The position numbers and the translations under genes were made by a program. A stretch of 64,000 bases of DNA from Escarpia spicata. Its lineage: Eukaryota > Annelida > Polychaeta > Sabellida > Siboglinidae. This document shows, piece after piece, positions 47,011 to 60,110 of the stretch. Every line of letters begins with the position of its first letter. The first letter of the stretch is position 1. The stretch is taken from the NCBI GenBank assembly GCA_963995525.1, contig OZ023206.1:46050857-46114856 (forward strand). Reading direction: 5' to 3'. Under the pieces are notes generated by a model, which was not told the DNA's origin, searched no databases, and saw only the letters and a program-made list of their open reading frames with translations.

Positions 47011-47285
47011 GCCCGACGTTCGTTCACGAGTGGGGCCATTTGAGGTGGGGACTCCGGGACGAGTATCCCGTGATCGGAAGGAAGAGGTTCTATCACTCGT
47101 ACGGCAAGGTGACGGCGGTCAAGTGCGGCAAGCATATGAGAGGGAGCCACGTAGATTACGTCACCATGGGAGAATGCTTTGTAGACGAGGCGACTGGACT
47201 GCCAACTGAAACATGCTACTTTAGACCGCTTCATGGAAACCCAGGTGTAGAAGCCTCCTTGATGTTCTACCATAACGTGACGGAG
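47011..47285 (+). CDS. CLCA copy B, exon 4: zinc metalloprotease HEXXH
   Basis: This 275-nt exon reads PTFVHEWGHLRWGLRDEYP. The HExxH motif gives the two zinc-binding His and the catalytic Glu, and the downstream acidic residues (RDEY) match the third ligand region of CLCA (HEWAHLRWGVFDEY). Cys residues in AVKCGKH, GECF and ETCYF match the family Cys-rich segment. All key residues are present, so this domain could be active. Confidence 0.9.
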
Positions 47286-47299
47286 GTATTCAATTTAGT

Positions 47300-48345
47300 T
47301 GTTTACCTGTTGACGTTATATTTTGAAAAGCGTTTTCGCTGCGTTCGTAGGTATTAATTTTGCTAGACAATATATGTGTGTGCGTATATGAAAACGTTTG
47401 CAATTGTTTGAATAAAGGTATCTAGTGTGTCAGCAAATTGTTCCTACTTGGATGCGACGTTAGCAGGAAATTGGAACTAAGTAGCCTTCAAATAGTTTAT
47501 CGATCATTAGTGCTTACATTTATTTCGGCCATCATAATAATACATCTTTAACTGTGCAACTATACCTGCCCTGAGAAAAAAGCAATACTTCGCACACATA
47601 CTACTTCCACCAAATTAACCCAGTTTTGCATGTACTCTATGCTTGGTTTACTTACTCACCAAGTAACACATGCTTATTTTCATTTCACCCACTCAATCAT
47701 TAAAGGAAATAAAAATAAGGCTTTAGCTCTAAAATCCTTTTTTTTCATGTGTACACAAAGTTTAACATTGTATGTAGCATTTGACAACATTAAACAAATA
47801 CAGAAAAATACATTTGTAGCATGAATTCGATTTTAAGCCCGTCTGTGAAGCGATTCCAGCGAAAAAATTAAATTGTAATAAGCTAGGCGATAACGTGGTA
47901 TCGTGACGTCACTTATGACACATTCTCGCATCAGGCCGACCCTTTCCATGCATTCACAGCATGTTTACAAGGATAGCTTTTGGGTCGAAACGAGCGTCAG
48001 AATGAGTTATTGTGCAATATTCCGACGTAATACAAACACTAGTCATCATAGAGGAACAAGCAGTTATCTTACGGCTCCACATGAATCGAATTAAAAAAAA
48101 AACAACGAATGCGAATGGGCCTACAAGTCGAGTAGGTTTAGCCGAGCTTGGTCTCGTTTTCAGTATAATTATATCGAATGGAACCAACAGGAGATAATCT
48201 ATACCAATAAAGATACATAGCAAACAGATATTGTATCCAGCTACAGAAAGTAACGTGTATAATCTCATGATATCACTACAATATCGGTATATAAAGCAGG
48301 AGTTGTACAATTTATCATAACTATTTCAATCAGTCAGAGAGTTTC
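47300..48345. other. Copy B intron 4, first part
   Basis: AT-rich with no coding signal. Confidence 0.5.
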
Positions 48346-48349
48346 CGCT

Positions 48350-48770
<421 letters not shown>

Positions 48771-48788
48771 CTCTCATTCACTCTTTAC

Positions 48789-49015
48789 CACTCTTCTCAC
48801 CCACAAACTCGACTCATTCACGCAGTGTGTTCATTAATGCAAATCTCACTCGAGTCAAGTTTGTCATATCAGGTGACAACGTTTTGCGACAACGACCGAA
48901 AATCACTCTTCTCACCCACAAACTCGACTCATTCACGCAGTTGTTCATTAATGCAAATCTCACTCGGTCAAGTTTGTCATATCAGGTGACAACGTTTTGC
49001 GACAACGACGAAAAT
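48789..49015 (+). repeat. 115-bp tandem duplication spanning a splice acceptor
   Basis: 48789-48903 is repeated at 48904-49015 with a few indels. Both copies contain the acceptor atatcag and the first 20 or so bases of exon 5. Only the second acceptor leads into the full exon in frame; the first (exon start 48873) is 113 bases upstream, out of frame. Confidence 0.9.
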
Positions 49016-49115
49016 AACCGGGCGACACTGCACAACGACGAAGCACCGAATATTCATAACGATCTGTGTGAAGGCCGGAGTGCGTGGGAGATCATGCGTG
49101 AACACGACGATTTCC
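48986..49115 (+). CDS. CLCA copy B, exon 5
   Basis: This 130-nt exon encodes VTTFCDNDENNRATLHNDEA, then GRSAWEIMREHDDF, matching the family VVEFCTEQNHNKEAPN and STWEVIRDSEDF. The donor c|gtaatg at 49116 is chosen because it gives the phase needed by the next exon; a GT at 49132 would not. Confidence 0.82.
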
Positions 49116-49263
49116 GTAATGGTCGGTGCATGTTAATAATATATCAAAACTGATATCACTCGTTGCATTAAATACGTGTCGAATGAATTATTATTAACAT
49201 ATATCATCCCCATTTTTTGTACACCTTTTACGCGCTTCTGAACAGTTACAGCGTTTATTGTTA

Positions 49264-49291
49264 TTATCATCATCATCATCATCATCATCAT
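49264..49291. repeat. (CAT)n repeat
   Basis: Eight CAT units near the left limit of the second duplicon. The corresponding stretch in copy A (positions 1-115) is an ATT/ATC-rich variant. Confidence 0.85.
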
Positions 49292-49491
49292 TATCAATAT
49301 TATCATTATTATTTTTGTTATTATCATCAATATTATTGTTATATGTAATATTGTTAGTATTATTATTTATCAAACAATTCAATAATTTCGGTTATGTACG
49401 TAGTTTGAAATTGTTATTAACTATAAATTAAACTAATAACAATTATATAACAAAAATGCCGTTGCAAGCAACCATTAATTGTGTATTCCAG

Positions 49492-49609
49492 GAAACAGCC
49501 CCGCTATAGACGAACCACAGAATCCCACATTCCGCATCGTTCAAGCAAAAACAAACGGATTGTGATGGTATTAGACGTGTCTGGCAGCATGGCCACTCGC
49601 AGTAACGGA
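49492..49609 (+). pseudogene. CLCA copy B, exon 6 (MIDAS) with 1-bp deletion
   Basis: The exon is 118 nt against 119 in copy A. After the phrase PTFRIVQA the base pair gt of copy A is a single c, so the frame hits TGA at 49563-49565. The MIDAS phrase VMVLDVSGSM is still readable in the shifted frame. NCPAID of copy A is NSPAID here, losing a Cys. Confidence 0.85.
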
Positions 49610-50118
49610 GTGAGTATATGTGTCATTACTAGTGAATGTCAATTGAAGTAAAGTTGTGATGAGCATATGTTTATGACATTAATGCCAATGTCCTAACGAG
49701 GTGAGTGGACTTTAACGGACGCACTATTAGTAACATGATGATGATGAGTATACGCTGTATGTTTATGACGTAATGAAGGTGGAGACGCGAGTGGACAGAT
49801 ATGAAACCTTGAACTTTGTTTTAGTATGTATCACGTTATGTATACAACTATATGTGCAGGAGTATATAGTTGCTTCTGAAAATAACATATGTAGCGATCG
49901 CATCTGGCATCTTCACCTCTGAAAGTAACATCATTTTCTTATAAATTCGTACCTACAAACTTGAGAAGAGAAACAATGTAAAACACTAATAATGTAAAAA
50001 TTATAAATAATAAAAATTAAATCAAAACACCTGTTGTTGTCTGTAGACATCATAAAAGTTATCAGTTACGAAATAAATAGGTATGTGTGCTCATTAGTTA
50101 TGTATCACCTACCAACAG

Positions 50119-50343
50119 GTAACCCGGATACAAACATTTTACCAGACATCGTCCGACTACGTGAAGAACGTCATTCCAGCGGGTTACTCGGTCGGAATAG
50201 TGACCTTCAGCAGCGATGCCACAACCGTTGCAACTCTCACGGAAATAAATTCCAATAGTGTGAGAGACGACTTGGTCGCAAAACTTCCGCAAAGCAAAGG
50301 AGGATACACAGCGATCGGTAAAGGACTGCTACGCGGAGTGGAG
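50119..50343 (+). pseudogene. CLCA copy B, exon 7 (VWA core)
   Basis: 225 nt, open in the ancestral frame: GYSVGIVTFSSDATTV, then TAIGKGLLRGVE. It lies downstream of the frameshift. The following intron joins the equivalents of 1652 and 3400 of copy A at about 50833. Confidence 0.8.
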
Positions 50344-51264
50344 GTAAACACAACTAAGATAATGTTGGTATCACCCTTGATAACATTATGTCAACGTGCC
50401 CGCATGACGTGCATGCATGACTGTGAAAATTGGCGGTGGAGCATCTACTTTGACAGCGTTGCAAGATTGTTTAATATATACTTTTGTACCATAACCTGGA
50501 TAATGACCATCGCATGATAGAAATAATCATCTGATTCAATAATTCAATATAAATACTGTTACCAGAGGTTCCAAGTCTACCACTTGTGCAGGAAAACTGA
50601 AGCTTTTTAATTTGCTTTGCATACTCTCACCAGTGTTTCACGGTCTATATTTGTTTTTAATCTCAAATCGCCATACGCCGGTGAACTTCAAGGTTTAATG
50701 ACATAGTTACAAATTTTGAATGCAATTGTACTGTTTAACAAACATTTTACGTTGAACATGCTTTAAAAAAGAAGTAAATGTACCCTGCGATTGAATAATG
50801 ATCGCTCATGGAAGGACTCCCTTTCACGCATGCCCAACGACATTGCCTAGTTATATTGCAGCAATTTTGTTTATGAAAGAAGACGTCGGCAATCCAATTA
50901 ATATAGCAATTCTATGCTGTCTACATTTGCAAAGAACACTTCACAATAACCAGCCAATTGTGCTGTAATTGCAGTAATATGACTCTTTTCGTGGACGACA
51001 AATTACAAGAAACATTGAAATAAGGCTGAGATTCGTTGTATTTTTACGATGACAGACATATGAAGATATGTAATAGTCTGTCGTAAGGCAACGTTTGACC
51101 TATTTGTGTATATGGTAGTGTGATCAACAATTAAAGGAAATATGATCTACTGATTGCATTAATACTGAAACCGTTATTCATGCCGTTTCTATCTGGCTAT
51201 TCTTACTGCAGTCTTCTTAGACACTGATAAGCGCAGTACATGAATTGTGTGTCTGCTTGCTTAG

Positions 51265-51432
51265 GCGTCGACGTTCTCAAAGACGATGGATTCTACTCCG
51301 CCGTTCTGCTGAAATTCTCCAAAAATTGCTACAACTCTGTGAAAGTTCGAGCAGCTGCCAAAGAGGGGAACGAGACGAGACTCGTGAAAGGAGCCGGGAG
51401 TCGGGCGTTCCACCTCGTCCCCATTAACGGAA
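51265..51432 (+). pseudogene. CLCA copy B, exon with KDDGFYSA motif
   Basis: 168 nt, closely matching 3918-4085 of copy A. Because three upstream exons are deleted, splicing from 50343 enters this exon in the wrong frame and soon meets a stop. Confidence 0.8.
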
Positions 51433-52282
51433 GTAGGCATTTGCCCAACAAATACGACAAATCGATAATGCTATAACCACGAAGCGCGCCAACTATCCAA
51501 ACAATTGAATGATCGCTATATGTCTCTACCATACACTTACTTTCATTCCAGCGGCTACAAAGTTGCGTTTAGTGCATTGAATTATATTACACAGTATTGT
51601 TCCCGTTCTATTCACCGCGCTATCATACTTCGACTGCGATTTTCTCATATTCACTTCATCGGAATTTTCAGTATTATCAAATTTATGGGCACAAATTGTT
51701 GAGTACTAATTAATCTACATTTGTGCAGAGCATTATGAGTGAAACACGATAATCAAATATGTACCTACTAGGACGTGTTTTACAATAGTGTTGTTACGAT
51801 TGATGGAGTTGTGCACACAAGCGTCGTATGTGCGGTTTTGGGCTTAAGGCGTGGGACGTTTTGCGTACGGCGTACTTCGTACGGCGTGCGCGTGCTGCGT
51901 GTGACGTGCGGCGGGCGGCGTGCGGCGTCCTGCGAACAGGCGTGCGGCGTACTATCTGATTGGCGTAGAAGTGTACAATTTAAAACATTGGACCCTCAAT
52001 CGAAGCAATCCGTGTTCAAATCCTGTTGCTGCCGTTTTAAAGCTTTAACAATATCTATTAATCCACATTGATCCAGTTCACGCAGCTGTATTTTTGCGCT
52101 CCCGGGTAAAGCTATCGGTGGGTGCATATGAACGAACAGTCCTTGCGCCGTACATGCAACGTGGCTGCGTGCTTCTTGGAGAAGTCGAAAAGGTATTGGA
52201 ATGTACACGTCTTGGGTGAAGTGTGAAACGATTGAACCGTCCGAAGGATACAGCGATATATAAGCATTTATCTTTGTTACAA

Positions 52283-52510
52283 GTGACACAGAAATTACTC
52301 CTACATACGAAACAGTGGAGGGGCTGGACCGGACAGCCGACGCTGGAGTCGTGAATGTCGCCAACATGGATCTGAACGCAGACCCGAAAGATGTATATCC
52401 CTTCCCGCCTGCTAAGGTTACGGACCTCGAGGTCACCGACATGTCGTATGAGAACAAGACAGTGACATTACAGTGGACAGCCGTGGGGGACTACGAGGAA
52501 CAAGAAACAG
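52283..52510 (+). pseudogene. CLCA copy B, FnIII start exon with lost acceptor
   Basis: 228 nt, matching 5103-5330. Copy A reads ttac-AG before the exon; copy B reads ttac-AA, so the acceptor dinucleotide is lost. The next AG is one base to the right and would shift the frame. The coding phrase FPPAKVTDLEVTDMS is intact. Confidence 0.82.
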
Positions 52511-52519
52511 GTTGGTGAC

Positions 52520-53150
52520 GTTTTAAAAATAGATTTAATGTTGTGAAGAATTGTACATAGGTTGGAATACATTGGGACATGATGACATTTTTACTTTTAT
52601 ACGATGTTTTTGTTATATCCGCCCGTGCATAATGCAAATCATGCCAGAATGAATATATTTTTTAAACGGATGTTTCGTAAATAGTGAGGCCCTGCAGGGA
52701 TGATTATTTGTAAATTTTAAATTATAATGTTTGTCATATACAGATTTAAAGTGGTTCATCGATCAAAATATATAGTGTTTCTTTACAATAAAACATTAAT
52801 GTGGAAAGATTTGGTGACCAATTACACATCCGTTGCTCATTTAATATAAGAATACTAAATGTATTGCACAAACATTAATCCAAGCTATACTCAAGGTGTA
52901 GTGTCATGTCAGAGTGTGTACATTGTCTAAGTTAGCAACAATTTAGCTGTCGTCATCACGTTGATATTGATTGTTTCCAAACTGTAGTGTCATGTCGGAG
53001 TGTGTACATTGTCTATGTTAGCTACAATTTAGCTGTCGTCATCACGTTGATATTGATTGTTTCCAAACTGTGTTCACGCCGTGATATTATACTGCAAACA
53101 TTCAGCAATTGCTACGAAAGTTTTTTTAATATAAAAATCAAAATAATATT
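52520..53150. other. Copy B intron with extra sequence and a local repeat
   Basis: The stretch 52520-52850 has no counterpart in copy A. The sentence around gtgtagtgtcatgtcagagtgtgtacattgtctaagttagc occurs twice (about 52896 and 52983), a small tandem duplication. Confidence 0.6.
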
Positions 53151-53169
53151 AATTTGTTTTGCTTGTCAG

Positions 53170-54430
53170 CATCATCGTACGACATCCGCTTCAGCACCGA
53201 CATCAAACAGTTGCGAAATTCTTTCGACAACACATCTCGACTCAACGACACTGACTTCGTCGCTGGAAATCCCAATTCACCATTGGCACCATCTAAAACT
53301 GAAACATTCGAGATACGTTTCCCCGCCGGTTTTAGCGGAAAAACTCTTTTCTTTGGCCTGAAGGTAATCCACAGCAATACCGACCGAGTCAGCAAAGTGT
53401 CCAACATCGTGTCTGCCGCAATCGTATACGTGCCTCCGAAATATCATCCGACTACGAGTGAACCCGACTACACCACATATGATGAAACCACAATCGACGA
53501 AACCACGATGCGGGAACCGACAACAGAACTAACTACTAGTGAACCCAAGTACACCACAGACGATAAAACCACAATCGACGAAACCACGACGCGGGAACCG
53601 ACAACAGAACCAACTACGAGTGAACCCAACTACACCACAGATGATGAAACCACAATCGACGAAACCACGACGCGGGAACCGACAACAGAACCAACTACGA
53701 GTGAACCCAAGTACACCACAGATGATAAAACCACAATCGACGAAACCACGACGTGGGAACCGACAACAGAACCATTCGAAACTACCACAGCCGCCACCGC
53801 TACATTGAAACTAACCACTGAACCTGTAACAACAACCATAAGTCCTATCACAAAGGTGGAACCAACCACTGAACAACACGACACCAGCAGCTCCACTATC
53901 ATCACAAACGCACCACCGACAAAGAAACAGTCTACGACTGACAATTCCGAGAAGGTTGTGTTTGCAATAAAGTTAACGCTCGGAGTCGGCATACCGGTGA
54001 TGTTCCTGATCGCGATACCGCTGATGATAAGAAACGTCCGTAGCACGAGCAACACACAGGGTACGGGACGGAGAGAAAGGCACTCTGAAGGAGAATCACC
54101 CAGCAATGACTTCTGCGAGTCACCCACCAATGACTACACCGCAATGCCTTATTTCATACCACGGGTAACCCGACCCATGGGACAACGATATGTTCGTGAC
54201 GCATCTACGTGTTATCTCCCACAAGCGACGCGGCCCATGGAATCATGATACACTCGTGACGCGTCGGAGAGTTATACCCCACCTGCGAAACTCCCAATGG
54301 GACCCCAATATTCATCAAAATGTTACCTTCCACAAACGAATTCTAATCAACAGCGACAATTCGAAGATCCACCGCATCAGCCAGGAGTTTATAATGGTGA
54401 CGGTTTCTTCGAAACGAAGCCACACTATTA
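53170..54430 (+). pseudogene. CLCA copy B, last exon with premature stop in the tail
   Basis: It opens ASSYDIRFSTDI like copy A, has four stalk repeats and the same membrane helix, then ends at TGA 54246-54248 after RPMES, where copy A has GCA. Two of the three cytoplasmic repeat units are reached at most. The ancestral stop position corresponds to about 54430. Confidence 0.85.
53451..53774 (+). repeat. 81-bp coding minisatellite in copy B stalk (4 units)
   Basis: Four in-frame 27-codon units (TTSEPxYTTxDxTTIDETT, then EPTTEP) against two in copy A. Confidence 0.9.
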
Positions 54431-54579
54431 ACATTAGGTGCCGGTAAACGTTGAGCAGGGTGAAGATATACGCTACACAATGATATGCCATTCTGATGAA
54501 GCAAAACTTGATAACATGTTATTCCCATGAAACAGAACACGTGCTATTTTATATGCCACGACGATGTAAATGAAATATT

Positions 54580-54744
<165 letters not shown>

Positions 54745-55400
54745 CGAGCTATATTTTTTTATGACGGAATGCTACAGCGCATCTCAATTCCTAATGCATT
54801 AGTTGTGTTAATGTGCCATCATATAAATGCTATGTCATATCGTGTGAATATATAGCGCACTATACATACTTACGTTCAAATTATATTTTTCGGGTGTTAC
54901 GTATAATGGATACTTGTAAAGTTACTCGGTACTGTTAGAGAGCGAGTCGAATTGGGTGTGTCTCCAGTAGTTATTAAGGTGACGAATCTAACGAACTACT
55001 ATAGTTATGCTGCACATGCATTGTAGAAATAACTAACTATTTACATATCTTTGTATAAGGTAACGGGCAGCTAGCTGCACAAGAGTAATAAAGTACTACA
55101 GTTGCATATATGTTGTGTGGTAATATTTAGCCTACTGTGTGTAATTATTCAAGTTGACGGGCATCTAAGTTTGGCATGAACACTTACTATCAATAGCCAA
55201 ATATACTAGCAAAGACACAAATACAGTTCGTTTCTGTATAATTAAGTTTTGTATTTGTGAATGCTTATTTGGTATAAAAGTTAAGCGCATACACGCATAC
55301 ACACATGCACGCATACATCCATCCATACATACATACATACAAGTTATACATACGTACATACGTACATAAGTACACACGTACACATGTACATACGTACACA
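54745..55400. other. 3' flank of copy B
   Basis: Counterpart of 6972-7570. The candidate AATAAA at 55087-55092 is conserved. No gene. Confidence 0.5.
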
Positions 55401-55402
55401 GG

Positions 55403-55489
55403 TACACACGCACACACGCACACACGCACACACGCACACACGCACACACGCACACACGCACACACGCACACACGCACACACGCACATAC
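55403..55489. repeat. 8-bp tandem repeat (ACACACGC)n
   Basis: About ten octamers. The syntenic repeat behind copy A is a different octamer, CATACACG. Confidence 0.95.
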
Positions 55490-56399
55490 ATGCATCTACC
55501 AAGTGGAATCATTCAATTGTGGATAATACTACCGGGAAACATAGCGAAGGTGTGACGACAATTTAATCCGACGACTATTCGCTGTAGCTTTGCAAGCCAT
55601 TGTGAATCCCTCAAGATCGTAAATCCGACCCCACATAATGATGGTTGTGGTATTGCATTGGACTAATACAATTACTTAATATAATGGACTTTGTCCACTT
55701 ATGATATCACCCCTTTAATTATGTCTAAATCTTCTCAAACGTATTCTCATAGGCCCAACAAATCGCAAGTATTATGCTATGTTATACATACCATGTTATG
55801 GTCGCATCTATCCCCATTTCCACATACCCAAATTGTCCTAATTCAGGGACATACCTGACGCGCCAACAAACCACTACCCTACGTCATTGTGCAGCGATGT
55901 GTGACGCAGTGGATACATTAATTGGCCGGCCTCCATGTTCTACGCCACAGTGACGCTTGTGAAACACGCAGAAGCCCTGTATTTATGCTTGACAGGCACA
56001 CTATGTGGTTTGTAAGCGGATCATCACATTTTGACAACAAGTCAAGGACGACCCAGGCTCACGTTTAGTGTCAGGCCGTCATTTCGACAACAAAGCATTT
56101 CCCGACTTGCTGGCGTGTTGACAGGGAAATACTTTTACGAAACAAATCTGACATAGGATTTCCTGCTATGAAATCACATCATAGTTGATATTTTCTAATT
56201 GAAATGAGTTGCTACCTGCGTTTGTATTGTATCGAAACACTCAAACAGAGCCGATGTGTGTGACCCTAGTTAGCACCGAATATGAAGAAGTAAACATCCA
56301 CGTAGCGCAATGACACCTTTGTTACTGACACGTTGTCTAGATATCGAGCTGGCGAGGACACACTGGCATGCACCTCGTCGTCATAACAGGCATGTTAAC

Positions 56400-56690
56400 A
56401 TACTAGCCGTCACGTTGTCAGCCTGGCCGTCACGATGTCAGCCTGACCGGCATGTTTTGGATCTGGCAGGCACATTTGCATCCTGGCCATCACGTTGTCG
56501 TCCTGGTGGCCACACTGTCACGTTGTCATCCTGGTCGTCACGTTGTCAGCATGGCCGTCACGTTGTTAGCCTGGCTGGTGCGTTTTATCAGCCTTATCTT
56601 TACGTGAGTCTTGCAGGCACTTTGTCAGAAGCCTGGCAGACACATTATCATTTTGACCGTTACGTTGTCAGATTGGACGCCTTGACCCAT
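56400..56690. repeat. 20-bp degenerate minisatellite (duplicate)
   Basis: Counterpart of 8823-9150 with two to three fewer units. Confidence 0.85.
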
Positions 56691-57689
56691 CTGTAGATAA
56701 CTGGAATACTGGTTATGGATTATGCGATTGACCAATATTTTTGTCTTGATGCGCTCCTGAACTTGGTTTCCAGGGATTTAGGCGCATTATAAGTTATCAT
56801 ATTATTATTATTATTATAACTAGATTGAAGGAGAGGGTGACATATTATCAGCCTAAACGGCACGTAGTATTCTGGCAAGCCCGTTGTCGGCATGATAGGT
56901 AAGCGTTTTTTTCACGACCGTTAAATTGTCAGGCTAGCAGGTACATTAACGGACGGACAGCCACCTCATTAGCCTAACAGGCACTTTGCCCGTCTAGATA
57001 ACACGTCGACATGTTGTGGCATAGGTTATCATGGTTGGATGGTTGGACATACATGTTCTGTTATTGTCAGACACGCTGTTCTGCTGGTAGGCACGTAGTC
57101 AGAATCGCTCACACGTTGTCCTGCTCACAAAGAATTGATCAAACTTGCTGAACAATACGTGTTGTCATCATCGACCGAGAGTTAATCAGTTTAACTATCA
57201 TATTAAGTTAGAATTCTGCCATACTCTACATATATGTCTGCAGCGAGTAACCTAGGACATATCAGTTAATCGTTACACTTAAATACATACAATGTCATCT
57301 TACAATTGAACCAGATTACATACATGAACAGCTAACAATCGCGCTCTGAATAAATGCACACGAATTCAAATATACAGATGAGCCACAGCGTGTATCGCGA
57401 GTCCATCTTTAATACCTCGAGCGAGACGTGAGCGAGCGACATTCGACGCTGCAAGATAAGGAACTATTGTCGGATGATATCATGAACAATCCCTCCAGCA
57501 GTCACGATGACGCGTTGGTGTTGCGTGTGATCTGTTATCAGTGGACAATCAGTGGATCGTATCTCGTCGTTGAGTTGTCATTAGGCGGCACAACACGCGC
57601 CATTATATAATATATCTCTGCTGACCCACGGCTACAAGGTTATACATTGGTATGCAAATATAAACACACAACCTGCACCCAACCGCACC

Positions 57690-57925
57690 GCATTCACATG
57701 CGCGCGCACACTAACGCATACCCACGCACACACTCGCAAAAACATACATGCACTGCAACATACACACAAACACAAACAAATAAACACACACTGTCTCTCA
57801 CATATAACCCACACACGCCATATATTTGTAAACCAGAGCGTTCACGCAAACACGCACGAACACACACGGATGCACATACACACAGGCACGCACGCACGAG
57901 AGCGCGCACACAAACACACACACAC

Positions 57926-57972
<47 letters not shown>

Positions 57973-57975
57973 CTA
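57690..57975. repeat. ACAC / CGCA-rich repeat
   Basis: Counterpart of 10160-10430, ending in an AC run with CG interruptions. The rest of 56700-58690 is intergenic duplicon sequence with no gene. Confidence 0.85.
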
Positions 57976-59444
57976 AACGATGGCATATAACTTACAATAC
58001 ATCATGAGAAGCCAACAAGTAGATTGTGTGGATTCTAGGTGTTGAATGCTGTAGAAAGTTGAAAGAAATATAAATCCTCTAAATCCAGAGTTGAGATCGG
58101 CTTCAAAGAATCACTCGAGCTGCAAAGCTGTGCAACGATGTGTGTCGACGTACCAACGCGACTTAGCCGACCCCCAAGTGTTTCGGTTATGTGGGGCTAT
58201 TGAGACTCAAACAAGCACATTAGCTATGTTTCGCATCCGCACGATATCAGCTCTGTTACACAAAGCTATCATAGGTTTCCAAAAAGGCGATGGCGTTCCG
58301 GCTCGCGTTGATAATTAGGCCATGGATTTGGTTATCGATTCGCTTCATGCTTGCGTGCGTCATAGAAAATACTTTCACGAAACAAGTATAATGGCAGTAC
58401 TTTGAAATGTTGAGGATTCGGCACCGAAAGGTTACTGACAAGGGAAGGCTACTTGTACGTAAAGGCTACTGACACTGACGTATTACCAACACGGTACCAG
58501 TAGTGCTACTGTCAGAGTAAAGCTTGTTGCACGGGGGGAGGCTTGACACAGAAACGTTATCGACTTAGCACCAACGGGCGACTGACTCGATAATATCACA
58601 GCGTGCTTTGCGATGAAAAGACTCCACAGCACTGAGCCAAAACGCTACCAGTGTGTTATGTTAGTAGCCGTCGGCTTTTCTAAAACAGATTAACTACCAG
58701 CGGTCCACGTTCTTCCCAACGAATGTTTGTTTAAAATTGCACGGCAAGCTACCCCTTGACATTTAGCTACAGTAGTTAACAGATTCATTTTATCTCTATC
58801 AAACATGCTATACATGATCAATAATAAAATAATAATTATGTGAGATTATTACAAAAATCATGCAGCATGTAAATAAGTCGCCACATAAAAAGTGGGATTT
58901 TTTAAGTAATGGACTTTATATGTAGTCTGCACATGCATTATTTCAAACTTGTAAATGCACACACATATGTGATCCGGCGTATGAGGAAGTGTGCTGCGTT
59001 AGGCGTTTTCAGCCGACTTTTTGTTGTGGGACATATCTAGCGCCGGTGTCCAGTTGAATGTTGGTATTAGTGACAAAGCTAATTATTCATGGAAGGTGTT
59101 TGCGGCAAAAGCACCAATGGTACAAATCGTAGACTTTTTTCCGCCGCAACTAAGTTACTCCAGATTCTTCAATATTTAGGTACACTGTTCAGATAAGATA
59201 ATGTGAAATAGTCTACGTCGGATGACGAGGGAGGCGGAGACTCATACAGTGAGGTGGTCTGTACCTTAGGGGAGTATACGTGCATTACACCTGTTCCGTA
59301 TGCTAGCAAAAGGCCCGTCCTTCAGGTGGAGCTATGTACACATATACGCAGAAAACGGATTCTCTGAATATTCGGTAATGGTAGTTGTTATTACGTAAAT
59401 TTGAACATTGTGTATTACGTAAACTTAACCCGAATAGACACTTG

Positions 59445-60110
59445 GAACACTAGCAGAAAATATGCGCGACGTCATAAAGAATCAATCTGCATCCGCCGAG
59501 AGTACGGAAGGAAACCTAAACTGGTAGGAACCAATAACCGCGGAGAATTTGGAAATACAAATTAAAATGGCGTTACTCTTTCGACGGGGCACACAGTAAT
59601 CTGTGAAAGTTTGGCGCCCGTTATGCAAGCTGCCAAAGAATGAACCGTTAACATTAACCGAAACACAAACGCACACACCCACACACACGCGCACACGCAC
59701 GCACGCACGAATACACGCACACACACGCACGCACGAATACACACACACGCTCGCACGCACGAACGCGCGCATGCACGTACACACATGTACACACAACCAT
59801 CCACACACGCATACCCACACTCACATGCACACGCACTCGAACACACACCCACATCGGATAAAAGCCACTGTCTTATAAATACCTTCACTATTAACATACT
59901 CGAATTTCTGCCTGCGTATACAAAACAGCTCTGACAATGTCAAAGAAACAAGTATATACAAAAGCAGTACTCGGTTCGGGTAAGATAGGCTGAAAGAAAC
60001 AACTTGGACGCCCCATTGAGTGTAATTAGTATTCGAGACGGTAAACCAGCATGTGTTCGTAGGTCATGGCACATTGCACAACAGGGAGTTCATTTATTTT
60101 TTAGAATACA
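59445..60110 (+). repeat. Large inverted repeat, left arm
   Basis: Several blocks are reverse complements of 63435-64000: ggcgcccgttatgcaagctg with cagcttgcataacgggcgcc, the ACAC-rich centre (59684-59850) with the GTGT-rich 63655-63780, and ggtaaaccagc with gctggtttacc. Confidence 0.85.
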
